A stretch of 47,896 nucleotides of DNA from Saccharibacillus sp. O23 (GTDB lineage: Bacteria; Bacillota; Bacilli; Paenibacillales; Paenibacillaceae), in the NCBI RefSeq assembly GCF_002205895.1, contig NZ_NJDE01000030.1:1-47896 (forward strand), given 5' to 3'. The notes under the pieces are model-generated. The model saw only the letters and a list, made by a program, of their open reading frames with translations, was not told the origin of the DNA and did no database searches. Each line of letters starts with the position of its first letter. Within the stretch, counting starts at the first letter, position 1. Positions 42,127-47,896 of the stretch are shown piece by piece. The translations under genes were made by a program, and so were the position numbers.

Positions 42127-42310
42127 GGAGAATTTCATCAGCATATGCTTCCGACGAACCTTTCTCCGAAAGGTCTTAGATCGCGTGTTGAAATCGAGAA
42201 AAGCGATCAAATTTTAGTAAGGAATTTTCTCGATTTCAAAGGCGACCTACAGCATATGCTTCCGAAGTGCATTTCTTCGAAATGCTTTAGCTCCTACACT
42301 GAAATTCTCC
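42127..42310. repeat. Two-copy structured repeat with covarying hairpins inside nested inverted repeats
   Basis: Two 56-nt units (42139-42194 and 42250-42305) align without gaps: both start CAGCATATGCTTCCGA, both carry a hairpin 19 nt into the unit and both end TGAAAT. Hairpins are ACCTTTC/GAAAGGT (42158-42174) and GCATTTC/GAAATGC (42269-42285): two base pairs differ by compensatory changes. Between the units is a perfect 15-bp inverted repeat (42188-42202 with 42225-42239), and outer arms GGAGAATTTCA / TGAAATTCTCC (42127-42137, 42300-42310) close the whole. No coding frame. It resembles a REP- or bcr-like intergenic element. Confidence 0.8.
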
Positions 42311-42389
42311 CGCCTTTGTGGCGGCCGGAATCGATCAAGAACGGATCAAAAGGCGAGCCTGCAGCTCTGTTTGGATTAAGGGAAAAAGG

Positions 42390-42421
42390 CGGACAGAAGT
42401 CTAGGCTTTCTGTCCGTTTTT
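42390..42421 (+). terminator. Terminator downstream of the kinase gene
   Basis: Stem CGGACAGAA / TTCTGTCCG (42390-42398, 42408-42416) followed by five T. It lies over 300 bp after the gene and past the repeat element, so the repeat is within the predicted transcript. Confidence 0.75.
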
Positions 42422-42442
42422 CGTGCAAAAAATAAAGGGCAT

Positions 42443-42471
42443 AAAAAAACCTGCCGATTCTTATCGGCAGG
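42443..42471 (-). terminator. Terminator of nox
   Basis: Stem CCTGCCGAT / ATCGGCAGG (42450-42458, 42463-42471) followed on the minus strand by seven T. Confidence 0.9.
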
Positions 42472-42516
42472 CGGGAGCAAGCTATATCTAGCATGAAGGG
42501 AAAGACGCACCTTCGA

Positions 42517-43908
42517 TTAAACGTTGGTTTTGGCTTTGGCGGCTTGTTCGACGGATTCGGCGGCAGGTGCGGGTTCGGCTTCCATCGCGGCGAAACCGAG
42601 GGAATTCAGGTAGTTCCACGGTTTGTTGTAGTGCGGTTGGAAGAAGAAGTCCACGAAAGCCAGTTCTTCGACGGTCATCTTGTTCTGAATGCAGACGGAC
42701 AGCGTATTGATCGACTGGGTCAGGTCCACTTTCGACATGAGCTGCGCGCCGACGATCCGGCGGCTGTCTTTTTCGAACACGATCTTGAACGTCGCTTTGG
42801 CGTATTCCGGCATGAATTCCGGACGGTAGTTATCTTCGAACATGGCGGTCGCCACGTCGAGTCCGGCTTCGTTCGCCGCTTCTTCGGTCATGCCGGTCGC
42901 GGCGATATTGTCTTCGTAGATCTTGATGCCGCTCGTGCCCTGCGTACCCATATAAGACACTTTCTTCTCGACCAGGTTCATCGCGACGAGCGCGCCCATG
43001 CGCACGGCGTTGGTCGCGAGCGGGATATAAGCGGCTTTGCCTGTCGGGTTGTAACGGATCGCGCAGCTGTCGCCCGCGGCGTATACGTCTTTCGCGCTGG
43101 TCTCCATATAGTTGTCGACGAGAATCGCTCCGTTCGGCATCATGTCGACTTGGCCTTTGAGCAGTTCGGTATTCGGACGGAACCCGATGCACAAGATCAC
43201 GAGATCGGCTTCATGCGAGCCTTTGGTCGTGACGACGGTTTGCACGCTGCCCGCCTGACCTTCGAAACGCACGACTTTCTCGTCCAGCGCCAGATTGATG
43301 CCTTGATCCATCAGCGACTCTTCGATCCGGTCCGTGAATTCCGCGTCCAGATACTTGCTCAAGATGCGCGGTTCCGCGTCGATCAGCGTGACTTGTTTGC
43401 CGTTCATTTCGAACGCTTCGACCAGCTCGACGCCGATGTAGCCCGCGCCGATCACGACGACTTTTTTCGCCGATTTGGCTTTTTCGATAATGGTATTGGA
43501 ATGGTTGAAGTTCTTCGACAGGATGATGTTCTCCAGTTCGATGCCTTCGAATTTCGGTACGACCGGCCACGAACCCGTGGTCACGATCAGTTTGTCGAAC
43601 GTATCGTCGAACTCTTCGCCCGTCTCCAGATTGCGGACGATCAGCGTCTTGCCTTCGGTATCGACGTTCAACACTTCATGGCGCATCCGGGTCGTCACGC
43701 CCAACGTCATCAGATGTTCCGGCGAGGAGTAGAACAATCCGTTCGGATCTTTGACCACTCCGCCGACGTACAGCGCGATGCCGCACGAGAGGAACGAGAT
43801 GTTGTCGTTGCGTTCGTAGACCGTGATCTCCGCTTCCGGGTACAGCTTGGCGGCACGGACGATAGCGGCGGTTCCTGCATGCGTACAACCGATAACTGCG
43901 ATCTTCAT
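42517..43908 (-). CDS. nox: Water-forming NADH oxidase
   Basis: FAD flavoprotein of the pyridine nucleotide-disulfide oxidoreductase family that reduces O2 to water with two NADH. 463 residues, ATG behind TTGGAGG. The single redox-active Cys42 is in ISFLSCGIALYVGGVV, which matches enterococcal and streptococcal Nox; KDPNGLFYSSPEHL follows. NAD fold: KVVVIGAGYIGVELVEAF; second FAD motif: DVYAAGDSCAIRYNPTGK; C-terminal dimerisation domain with FFFQPHYNKPWNYLN. A tail of about 20 residues rich in Ala, Pro and Glu is added. CoA-disulfide reductase is the main alternative but the SCGIALY context favours Nox. Three Rex-type palindromes upstream link it to the NADH/NAD+ state. Confidence 0.92.
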   Translation of the reverse strand: MKIAVIGCTHAGTAAIVRAAKLYPEAEITVYERNDNISFLSCGIALYVGGVVKDPNGLFYSSPEHLMTLGVTTRMRHEVLNVDTEGKTLIVRNLETGEEFDDTFDKLIVTTGSWPVVPKFEGIELENIILSKNFNHSNTIIEKAKSAKKVVVIGAGYIGVELVEAFEMNGKQVTLIDAEPRILSKYLDAEFTDRIEESLMDQGINLALDEKVVRFEGQAGSVQTVVTTKGSHEADLVILCIGFRPNTELLKGQVDMMPNGAILVDNYMETSAKDVYAAGDSCAIRYNPTGKAAYIPLATNAVRMGALVAMNLVEKKVSYMGTQGTSGIKIYEDNIAATGMTEEAANEAGLDVATAMFEDNYRPEFMPEYAKATFKIVFEKDSRRIVGAQLMSKVDLTQSINTLSVCIQNKMTVEELAFVDFFFQPHYNKPWNYLNSLGFAAMEAEPAPAAESVEQAAKAKTNV

Positions 43909-44053
43909 AAATGAATTCCTCCAATTGGGATGATGTATGGGGTGAGACTCGCGAATACTTGATGTTTGTGAAAAAAGTAACTTTATAACATGCAGACTGC
44001 CGACGTTTGCGTGATCGGTTCCCTGTAATCTTTCTCGACAACCGGCTTCGACT

Positions 44054-44069
44054 TGTGAATCCTTTCACC
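44054..44069. promoter_or_regulatory. Rex-type operator 1 upstream of nox
   Basis: TTGTGAA-TCCT-TTCACCA (44053-44070) matches TTGTGAA-N4-TTCACAA with one mismatch. Confidence 0.65.
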
Positions 44070-44087
44070 AGGTTATATGCACCTTCT

Positions 44088-44103
44088 TGTGAATTCGTTC
44101 ACC
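44088..44103. promoter_or_regulatory. Rex-type operator 2 upstream of nox
   Basis: TTGTGAA-TTCG-TTCACCT (44087-44104), 34 bp from operator 1, two mismatches. Confidence 0.65.
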
Positions 44104-44113
44104 TGATAATCTT

Positions 44114-44142
44114 ATTATAGTGTGACATTTTTCACAGCGCAA
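44114..44142 (-). promoter_or_regulatory. Candidate nox promoter enclosing operator 3
   Basis: On the minus strand TTGCGC (44137-44142), 17-nt spacer, perfect TATAAT (44114-44119). Operator 3 fills the spacer, a position suited to repression. The leader to the start codon would be about 200 nt. Confidence 0.55.
44121..44136. promoter_or_regulatory. Rex/Fnr-type operator 3 upstream of nox
   Basis: TGTGA-CATTTT-TCACA: perfect for Fnr-type half-sites and GTGA/TTCACA for Rex, 33 bp from operator 2. Confidence 0.6.
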
Positions 44143-44264
44143 GGGGTTATGCATCATTTTTCACAAAGTTCACAACTTCGACACAATGTGAGCGTTCGCA
44201 TACGGCCGTTACGGGTCAGACCGTATTTTTTATCATAGAAACTTGTTTGAGCGCTCGTAAATGC

Positions 44265-44303
44265 CAAAAAACCGCGCTTCGGCAGCGATTGCCGAAACGC
44301 GGT
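44265..44303 (-). terminator. Terminator of the siderophore-type ATPase gene
   Basis: Stem ACCGCG-TTCGGCA / TGCCGAA-CGCGGT (44271-44303, one mismatch) followed on the minus strand by six T. Confidence 0.85.
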
Positions 44304-44331
44304 CCTGATTAACGATTCTCTGCCGACCGGA

Positions 44332-45207
44332 TTATTGAGAGGCCGTACGCAGCGTTTCTCCGCCCGTCTGCTGCGACAAAGACGCGGATTTCTGGGTAGC
44401 CTCGCGCTTGCGCTCTTCCGACAGCGCATAGAGCGCATACGGCAGGCAGAGCGGTACGCCGGTGCGGGGATCGGTCACGATATCCGCTTCGATGCCGAAG
44501 ACTTCGTGCATGACCAGCGGGCACATGACTTCGAGCGGCGTGCCCGAAGCGAGCGCTTGGCCGTTCTTGATCGCGATCATATGCTGAGCGAAACGGGACG
44601 CATGGTTCAGGTCATGCACGACCATGACGATCGTTCGACCTTCCGTCTTGTTGAGATCATGCAGAAGCTGCAAGACTTCCAACTGGTGCGCCATATCGAG
44701 ATAAGTCGTCGGTTCGTCGAGGAACAGAATATCGGTCTCTTGAGCCAGCGACATCGCGATCCAAGCCCGCTGCCGCTGTCCGCCGGACAGCTGATCGATC
44801 GGGCGGTCGTGGAACTGGCGCATGCCGGTCACGTCGAGCGCCCACTCCACGATCTTCTTGTCTTCGGCTTTGAGCGTGCCGAAGCCTTTCTGATGCGGAA
44901 AACGTCCGTAGGAGACCAGTTCGGTCACGGTCAATCCTTCCGGCGCGGTCGGCGTCTGAGGCAGAATCGCGAGCTGCTTCGCGACTTCGCGGGTAGACTG
45001 TTTATGGATGGATTTGCCGTCGAGCAGCACGCTGCCGCCTTTCGGACGCATCAAGCGCGCCATCGTCTTCAAGATCGTCGATTTGCCGGAACCGTTGGCG
45101 CCCACCAGAGCGGTAATCTTGCCTTGAGGAATTTCGATATTCAGATCCTTGACGATTAAACGATCCTCATAGGCGATATCAAGATGCGATGTGCTTAAAC
45201 GGAACAT
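44332..45207 (-). CDS. Iron-siderophore ABC transporter ATPase (FecE/FhuC/YusV type)
   Basis: 291 residues. The ATG at 45205-45207 ([20 protein letters not shown]) is preferred; the frame is open for 58 more codons but those lack homology-like character. Walker [12 protein letters not shown]-loop [12 protein letters not shown], signature [15 protein letters not shown], Walker [15 protein letters not shown]-loop [11 protein letters not shown]. The C-terminal extension past residue 250 is Ser/Thr/Gln-rich. No permease or binding protein is adjacent; in B. subtilis the orphan ATPase YusV serves several siderophore permeases, and the same is inferred here. A Fur box sits inside its promoter. Confidence 0.9.
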   Translation of the reverse strand: MFRLSTSHLDIAYEDRLIVKDLNIEIPQGKITALVGANGSGKSTILKTMARLMRPKGGSVLLDGKSIHKQSTREVAKQLAILPQTPTAPEGLTVTELVSYGRFPHQKGFGTLKAEDKKIVEWALDVTGMRQFHDRPIDQLSGGQRQRAWIAMSLAQETDILFLDEPTTYLDMAHQLEVLQLLHDLNKTEGRTIVMVVHDLNHASRFAQHMIAIKNGQALASGTPLEVMCPLVMHEVFGIEADIVTDPRTGVPLCLPYALYALSEERKREATQKSASLSQQTGGETLRTASQ

Positions 45208-45411
45208 AGAGCAAATCATTCCCTTCCGAAAAATTCGGGGCTCGAGGCGCATCTCTTCCAAGCGCGCATGCAAGCCTTCTGATCGATTTATGGTTCTTCC
45301 TCTGCTGTCGACAACAAACGTTCGGACATCATCATTCGGTGCGCGGTAAGTAAGACCGCTCGGGTATCTATATGAAATCATCGGTTCTTCATCGATTCTT
45401 CATTACAGTTT
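45208..45411 (-). other. Long leader of the ATPase gene
   Basis: About 200 nt lie between the predicted Fur-regulated start and the start codon. It is open in the ATPase frame but no second ribosome binding site supports an earlier start. No riboswitch fold was recognised. Confidence 0.35.
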
Positions 45412-45441
45412 AAGATACTGATAATCATTATCATATGTCAA
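45412..45441 (-). promoter_or_regulatory. Sigma-A promoter of the ATPase gene
   Basis: On the minus strand perfect TTGACA (45436-45441), 18-nt spacer, TATCTT (45412-45417). Confidence 0.75.
45419..45433. promoter_or_regulatory. Fur box
   Basis: TGATAAT-C-ATTATCA is a perfect 7-1-7 Fur site, located in the spacer between -35 and -10, so iron-loaded Fur would block the promoter. Confidence 0.9.
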
Positions 45442-45476
45442 GTTAAATTTAACCTTCCCGATTCTCCGGACATGAC

Positions 45477-45510
45477 AAAAAGGCCCGAGAACCCCCTTGG
45501 TCCTCGGGCC
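45477..45510 (-). terminator. Terminator of the AbrB-type regulator gene
   Basis: Stem GGCCCGAG / CTCGGGCC (45482-45489, 45503-45510) followed on the minus strand by five T. Confidence 0.85.
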
Positions 45511-45552
45511 CTTTCCACCAGGAAAGTACAAGATCGGTAGTTTGGCGGCGCG

Positions 45553-45999
45553 TTACGCCTTGTACTTGAGCTGCTTCTTGAGCTGGCTGACCCGGCTCTG
45601 GCTGATTCCCAGCATCTGGGCGATCTCGCTCTGGCTGGCTTCCGGATGGTCGATCAACGCCTGCTCCAGACGCGGCAGCATATCCGAGACCCGAATCCGC
45701 TTCTTCGAAGGCGATTCTTCGACCGCGGGCACATGATTCACGGGAACCGCCGGAGCGTGCTTCAATTCTTCCAGACACGAAGCGCACACGAATTGATCCT
45801 TGTAATAGACAACGCTGTCCAACGTGCGGCAGAACGCGCACTCGGTCGATTTGTACTTGCGCATGACGAGCATGCCGTCATCCGTTACGAAAAATTCCAA
45901 CGAGTCGCCGATCTCGATATTTCGCGTTCCTCGAATTTCGCTGGGAATCACGATCCGTCCGAGACTATCCAAACTACGAATCATACCGGTATCCTTCAT
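45553..45999 (-). CDS. AbrB-type regulator with zinc-ribbon and C-terminal HTH
   Basis: 148 residues, ATG behind AGAGAGGAA. Residues 1-50 are an AbrB/SpoVT swapped-hairpin DNA-binding domain (IRSLDSLGRIVIPSEIRGTR, then GDSLEFFVTDDGMLVMRKYK). Next is CAFC then CASC with 14 residues between (C-x2-C-x14-C-x2-C), which looks like a zinc ribbon. After a Pro/Val linker come residues from about 108, DMLPRLEQALIDHPEASQSE and IAQMLGISQSRVSQLKKQL, a second helix-turn-helix. B. subtilis AbrB has none of the last two parts. Probably a transition-state or developmental regulator; targets unknown. Stands alone between its promoter and terminator. Confidence 0.85.
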   Translation of the reverse strand: MKDTGMIRSLDSLGRIVIPSEIRGTRNIEIGDSLEFFVTDDGMLVMRKYKSTECAFCRTLDSVVYYKDQFVCASCLEELKHAPAVPVNHVPAVEESPSKKRIRVSDMLPRLEQALIDHPEASQSEIAQMLGISQSRVSQLKKQLKYKA

Positions 46000-46054
46000 T
46001 TTGAATTCCTCTCTATGTTAAGTTAGCGTTTAACAAAAGGTTTATTTAATATGC

Positions 46055-46063
46055 AGTATAGCA
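46055..46063 (-). promoter_or_regulatory. Extended -10 promoter of the AbrB-type gene
   Basis: On the minus strand TGC-TATACT, 56 nt before the start codon, in a very AT-rich stretch. Confidence 0.5.
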
Positions 46064-46268
46064 TATCTCGTAAAAATTTCTACTTTTTGTTCAAAAAACA
46101 ATAATTATTCCAAATCATTTCGTCCCGTATTTTGCCTGTATAGGCACTAGATTCATTGTACCGGTAAAGCGTTGCTACATCAAGATAACAAAAAAATAAA
46201 AAAATAAAAAATGTAAACACGGTCCGTTTTCGCCGTCCGTTTCGCTTTGCTTATAAATTCGGATACAG
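46064..46268. other. AT-rich intergenic region
   Basis: No gene is visible. A run of A-tracts separated by single T (46187-46211, about 8-bp period) suggests curved DNA or an upstream promoter element for the AbrB-type gene. Confidence 0.4.
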
Positions 46269-46338
46269 AAAAAACCGCCTTGTTCAAAAAGACGGATCGG
46301 TGGGGCCGGAATCCATACGTTTTGACAAAGCGGTTTTT
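46269..46338. terminator. Long hairpin downstream of the Spo0E-like gene
   Basis: Arms AAAAACCGC / GCGGTTTTT (46270-46278, 46330-46338) extend inward by TTGT and CAAAA pairing with one bulge and a loop of about 30 nt. On the minus strand it ends in six T. Confidence 0.6.
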
Positions 46339-46412
46339 CACGAGATTTCATTGTAAGGCTTCAACGTCAAGGTCTGCTGCTTATTATCGCAAATCGTCAA
46401 ACGCCGTACGAC

Positions 46413-46622
46413 TTATAGCAGAGTCGGCTGCAACTGCCGAGCTTCCGCCCTTGCGGACTTCTGCCGCTGCGCAAGTACAATATAAGCGTCCAACCGCTGG
46501 CTTAACTCGACAACGTCCCGGTCACAAAAACTTTTATGCTGCGTGATCATAAGCAGTTCGTGTCGCAAGTGCTCGATCTTGCTGTTCAGCGGTTCTTCGT
46601 TGCGATAAGATTCGTAAGCCAA
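46413..46622 (-). CDS. Spo0E-like aspartyl-phosphate phosphatase
   Basis: 69 residues, starting with TTG at 46620-46622 five bases after AAGGTGA; a GTG three codons earlier is the alternative. Two-helix protein with the family signature VVELSQRLDAYIV (SQxLD), preceded by the first helix NSKIEHLRHELLMITQHK. Spo0E proteins dephosphorylate Spo0A-P and so delay sporulation. The acidic signature residue pair (LD) is intact. No partner gene nearby. The hydrophilic C-terminal tail (SARAEARQLQ) is variable in the family. Confidence 0.85.
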   Translation of the reverse strand: MAYESYRNEEPLNSKIEHLRHELLMITQHKSFCDRDVVELSQRLDAYIVLAQRQKSARAEARQLQPTLL

Positions 46623-46866
46623 TACGGTCACCTTCTCTCTCGTGCTTACTTTTTAATCATAAAGTCTGATAGTAAAAAACAATTTTTGCTAAATTCAGAG
46701 AAAAGAACACTTTTTATCGTGTTGTTGATAGCGGATACGAAAAAAGGACGACTTTGGATCGCTTGACGCTGAATTCTTTTTTCTGGTATATCTGAACGTG
46801 CCCCTTCCGTCTTAGGACCTCTACCCGGAAGGAACGAGTTCATTTCATCATTCGAGGAGGGTTACC

Positions 46867-47292
46867 ATGTTTTCCGATTCCGCCGAGCTGACCCACCTTT
46901 TGATCCGAACGCTTCGCGCTCATCATACCCGTATGCATGCCGCTCACCAGTCGCTTGGCATTCATCCCGGCCAAGCCCCGGTGTTTTTTATTCTTTCCAG
47001 TCACGAAGGCTTGAACCAGAAAGAATTGGCCGAAAAGATGCATATCAAACCGGCCACGTTGACCGTTATGCTCACGCGCCTCGAACAATCCGGCTTCGTG
47101 GAGCGGTTCTCCGATCCGTCCGACCAGCGCGTCTGGCGGATTCGCTTGACGCCGGAAGGCCGCGAAATCTCCCGCCGCGTTCAGGACGCGGTCAAAGAGA
47201 TCGACACGCTGACGTTCGGCAACTTCTCGGAAGAAGAGAAAGGAGAATTCCGGCATCTGATGGAGAAGATGTACGGGAATTTGCGGGAGTAG
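46867..47292 (+). CDS. MarR-family transcriptional regulator
   Basis: 141 residues, ATG behind GAGGAGGG. Winged helix: LNQKELAEKMHIKPATLTVM (HTH), LTRLEQSGFVERFSDPSDQR and the wing VWRIRLTPEG. N- and C-terminal helices form the dimer. MarR proteins usually repress adjacent transport or stress genes, but no transporter follows in the window; the target is probably elsewhere or the gene controls itself. No clear operator palindrome was found upstream. Confidence 0.9.
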   Translation: MFSDSAELTHLLIRTLRAHHTRMHAAHQSLGIHPGQAPVFFILSSHEGLNQKELAEKMHIKPATLTVMLTRLEQSGFVERFSDPSDQRVWRIRLTPEGREISRRVQDAVKEIDTLTFGNFSEEEKGEFRHLMEKMYGNLRE

Positions 47293-47374
47293 CGGAAGAA
47301 GAGGCGAACCCCTATGCGCAAGTCCGTTTGACACGACGCGCTTCGGAGAAAGCTCGCGAATCAAACTTCGGTTT

Positions 47375-47568
47375 CTAACGGATCGAGGTAAAGCTTAGCA
47401 TGCATTCGGAGCGATTTTTGAATTCTAACGGATCTATATGACGCTTAGAACGAAAATACGCGGATTTCGAGCCGAAAAAGAAGCGAATCAGGCGGCTAAC
47501 GAATTGACGATCCGTTAGCCTTTCCAAACGGGTTGTTTTGCGGTTCTAACGAATCGACGATCCGTTAC
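47375..47568. repeat. Four copies of a short CTAACG-type palindromic repeat
   Basis: Copies at 47375-47398, 47425-47448, 47496-47518 and 47546-47568 begin CTAACGGATC, CTAACGGATC, CTAACGAATT and CTAACGAATC. Copies 3 and 4 end in GATCCGTTAG and GATCCGTTAC, the inverse of the start of copies 1 and 2. Start-to-start distances are 50, 71 and 50 bp, so the units form two 50-bp pairs. Confidence 0.75.
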
Positions 47569-47605
47569 GTCGGCGCAGTCGCTTTACCGCCTACGCGGCT
47601 TTCCC

Positions 47606-47664
47606 GAAAAAATAAAAAAGAAGCCGGAGATTCTCTGTCGAACAGAGAATCTCCGGCTTTATTT
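47606..47664. terminator. Strong bidirectional terminator
   Basis: Perfect 18-bp stem (47621-47638 with 47642-47659, arm AAGCCGGAGATTCTCTGT, 3-nt loop) with an A-rich run before and TATTT after. On the minus strand it can end the partial gene at the window edge. Confidence 0.9.
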
Positions 47665-47830
47665 GAGTTCGGATCGGTTGAGTTCGCCGCGCTCGGAAGG
47701 AACAAGCCCGATCCGGTCAGAATGCGATCGCAGCAAGGCTCGAGCCCGACAGAAGAGCTTACTTAGGGCAGGGCAGCAGGGCACTGCCGGAAAGAGCCCG
47801 CGGGCTCGTCTCCGGAGCGCCTTAACGCTC

Positions 47831-47896
47831 TTAGCGGCGGCGACCTCGGCCGCCGCTATCGCCCCGGCCTCCGCTGCGGCCGGAGCCGGAGCCCAA
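47831..47896 (-). CDS. C-terminal end of an Arg/Gly-rich protein (5' part outside window)
   Basis: The last 21 codons on the minus strand read GSGSGRSGGRGDSGGRGRRR and stop (TAA at 47831-47833). Such RGG-type tails are typical of DEAD-box RNA helicases (CshA/DeaD) and some other RNA-binding proteins of Firmicutes. The identity cannot be settled from the tail alone. Confidence 0.5.
   Translation of the reverse strand: MGSGSGRSGGRGDSGGRGRRR

Larger units (their letters stand above)
43909..44264. other. Regulatory region upstream of nox
   Basis: About 355 bp without a gene, AT-rich. It holds three Rex/Fnr-type palindromes and a minus-strand promoter, listed separately. Further TTCACA half-sites occur at 44160-44173. 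Confidence 0.6.
47293..47830. other. Intergenic region with short palindromic repeats
   Basis: 538 bp without a supported gene. It contains four related short repeats and a strong bidirectional terminator, both listed separately. The stretch 47665-47830 shows nothing recognisable apart from being the downstream side of the partial gene. Confidence 0.6.

Noticed and set aside
42127..42310. CRISPR array
   Set aside because: Only two units, with internal hairpins and covarying sequence and no constant repeat with unique spacers; no cas gene is present.
45208..45381. 58-codon extension of the ATPase frame
   Set aside because: No good ribosome binding site at the ATG 45381 and no ATPase-like sequence; ABC ATPases of this group start close to MFRLSTSHL. 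Kept only as a leader.
47293..47830. tRNA or rRNA genes in the right-hand gap
   Set aside because: No cloverleaf, no TTCRANYC-type T-arm and no rRNA sequence was seen here or elsewhere in the window; the hairpins are explained by repeats and a terminator.

Overview
The window looks like a chromosome segment of a moderately high-GC, spore-forming Firmicute of the Paenibacillaceae (Paenibacillus or Saccharibacillus type). The reasons are a Spo0E-type phosphatase, an AbrB-type regulator, a GsiB-type KGG stress protein, the prfA-prmC-sua5 neighbourhood, AAGGAGG ribosome binding sites, frequent TTG and GTG starts, and candidate sigma-D, sigma-B, Rex, Fnr and Fur sites of Bacillus type. This placement is inferred from gene content; no rRNA or tRNA gene was seen.

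Layout. 1-5.8 kb (minus strand): translation and envelope block prfA, prmC, two FtsW/RodA-family (SEDS) paralogues with their own promoter, and a partial sua5. 6.1-7.6 kb (plus): a response regulator fused to a CheX-like phosphatase domain, then a stand-alone CheX-like protein, behind a sigma-D-like promoter. 7.7-9.0 kb: a zinc-finger/LuxR-HTH/DUF2087 protein fused in frame to a GIY-YIG-like domain that also has its own ribosome binding site. 9.1-10.2 kb: ychF.

10.4-19.7 kb (minus) is the centrepiece: an eight-gene carotenoid operon, read as CrtN/CrtI-type desaturase, second CrtN-type enzyme, CrtM/CrtB synthase, CruF-like hydratase, PlsC-type acyltransferase, CrtQ-like glycosyltransferase, CrtP-like oxidase and type 2 IPP isomerase. 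Five of the seven junctions overlap, and a terminator is folded into the last codons. The content predicts a hydroxylated, oxidised, glycosylated and acylated carotenoid of staphyloxanthin style.

20-27.6 kb holds cardiolipin synthase and two efflux modules (TetR plus paired SMR subunits; a YerO-like TetR plus a SwrC-like RND pump). Each regulator has a readable promoter with a palindromic operator at the predicted transcription start. 27.7-37.5 kb holds a TorD-type chaperone, an MFS transporter, gsiB, glnS, two GNAT acetyltransferases, a second MFS protein and a molybdopterin oxidoreductase. 37.8-44 kb holds a lipoprotein of unknown function, a LOG-family protein, a 52-residue protein, a formate/nitrite-type channel, an aminoglycoside-phosphotransferase-fold kinase and a water-forming NADH oxidase. 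The channel and the oxidase both carry Rex/Fnr-type palindromes. 44.3-47.9 kb holds a Fur-box-controlled siderophore-type ATPase, an AbrB-type regulator with zinc-ribbon and HTH extensions, a Spo0E-like protein, a MarR regulator and the end of an Arg/Gly-rich protein.

The most unusual non-coding structures are a two-copy, covarying hairpin repeat at 42.1-42.3 kb and a four-copy short palindromic repeat at 47.4-47.6 kb. Regulatory sites were read by eye and are predictions.
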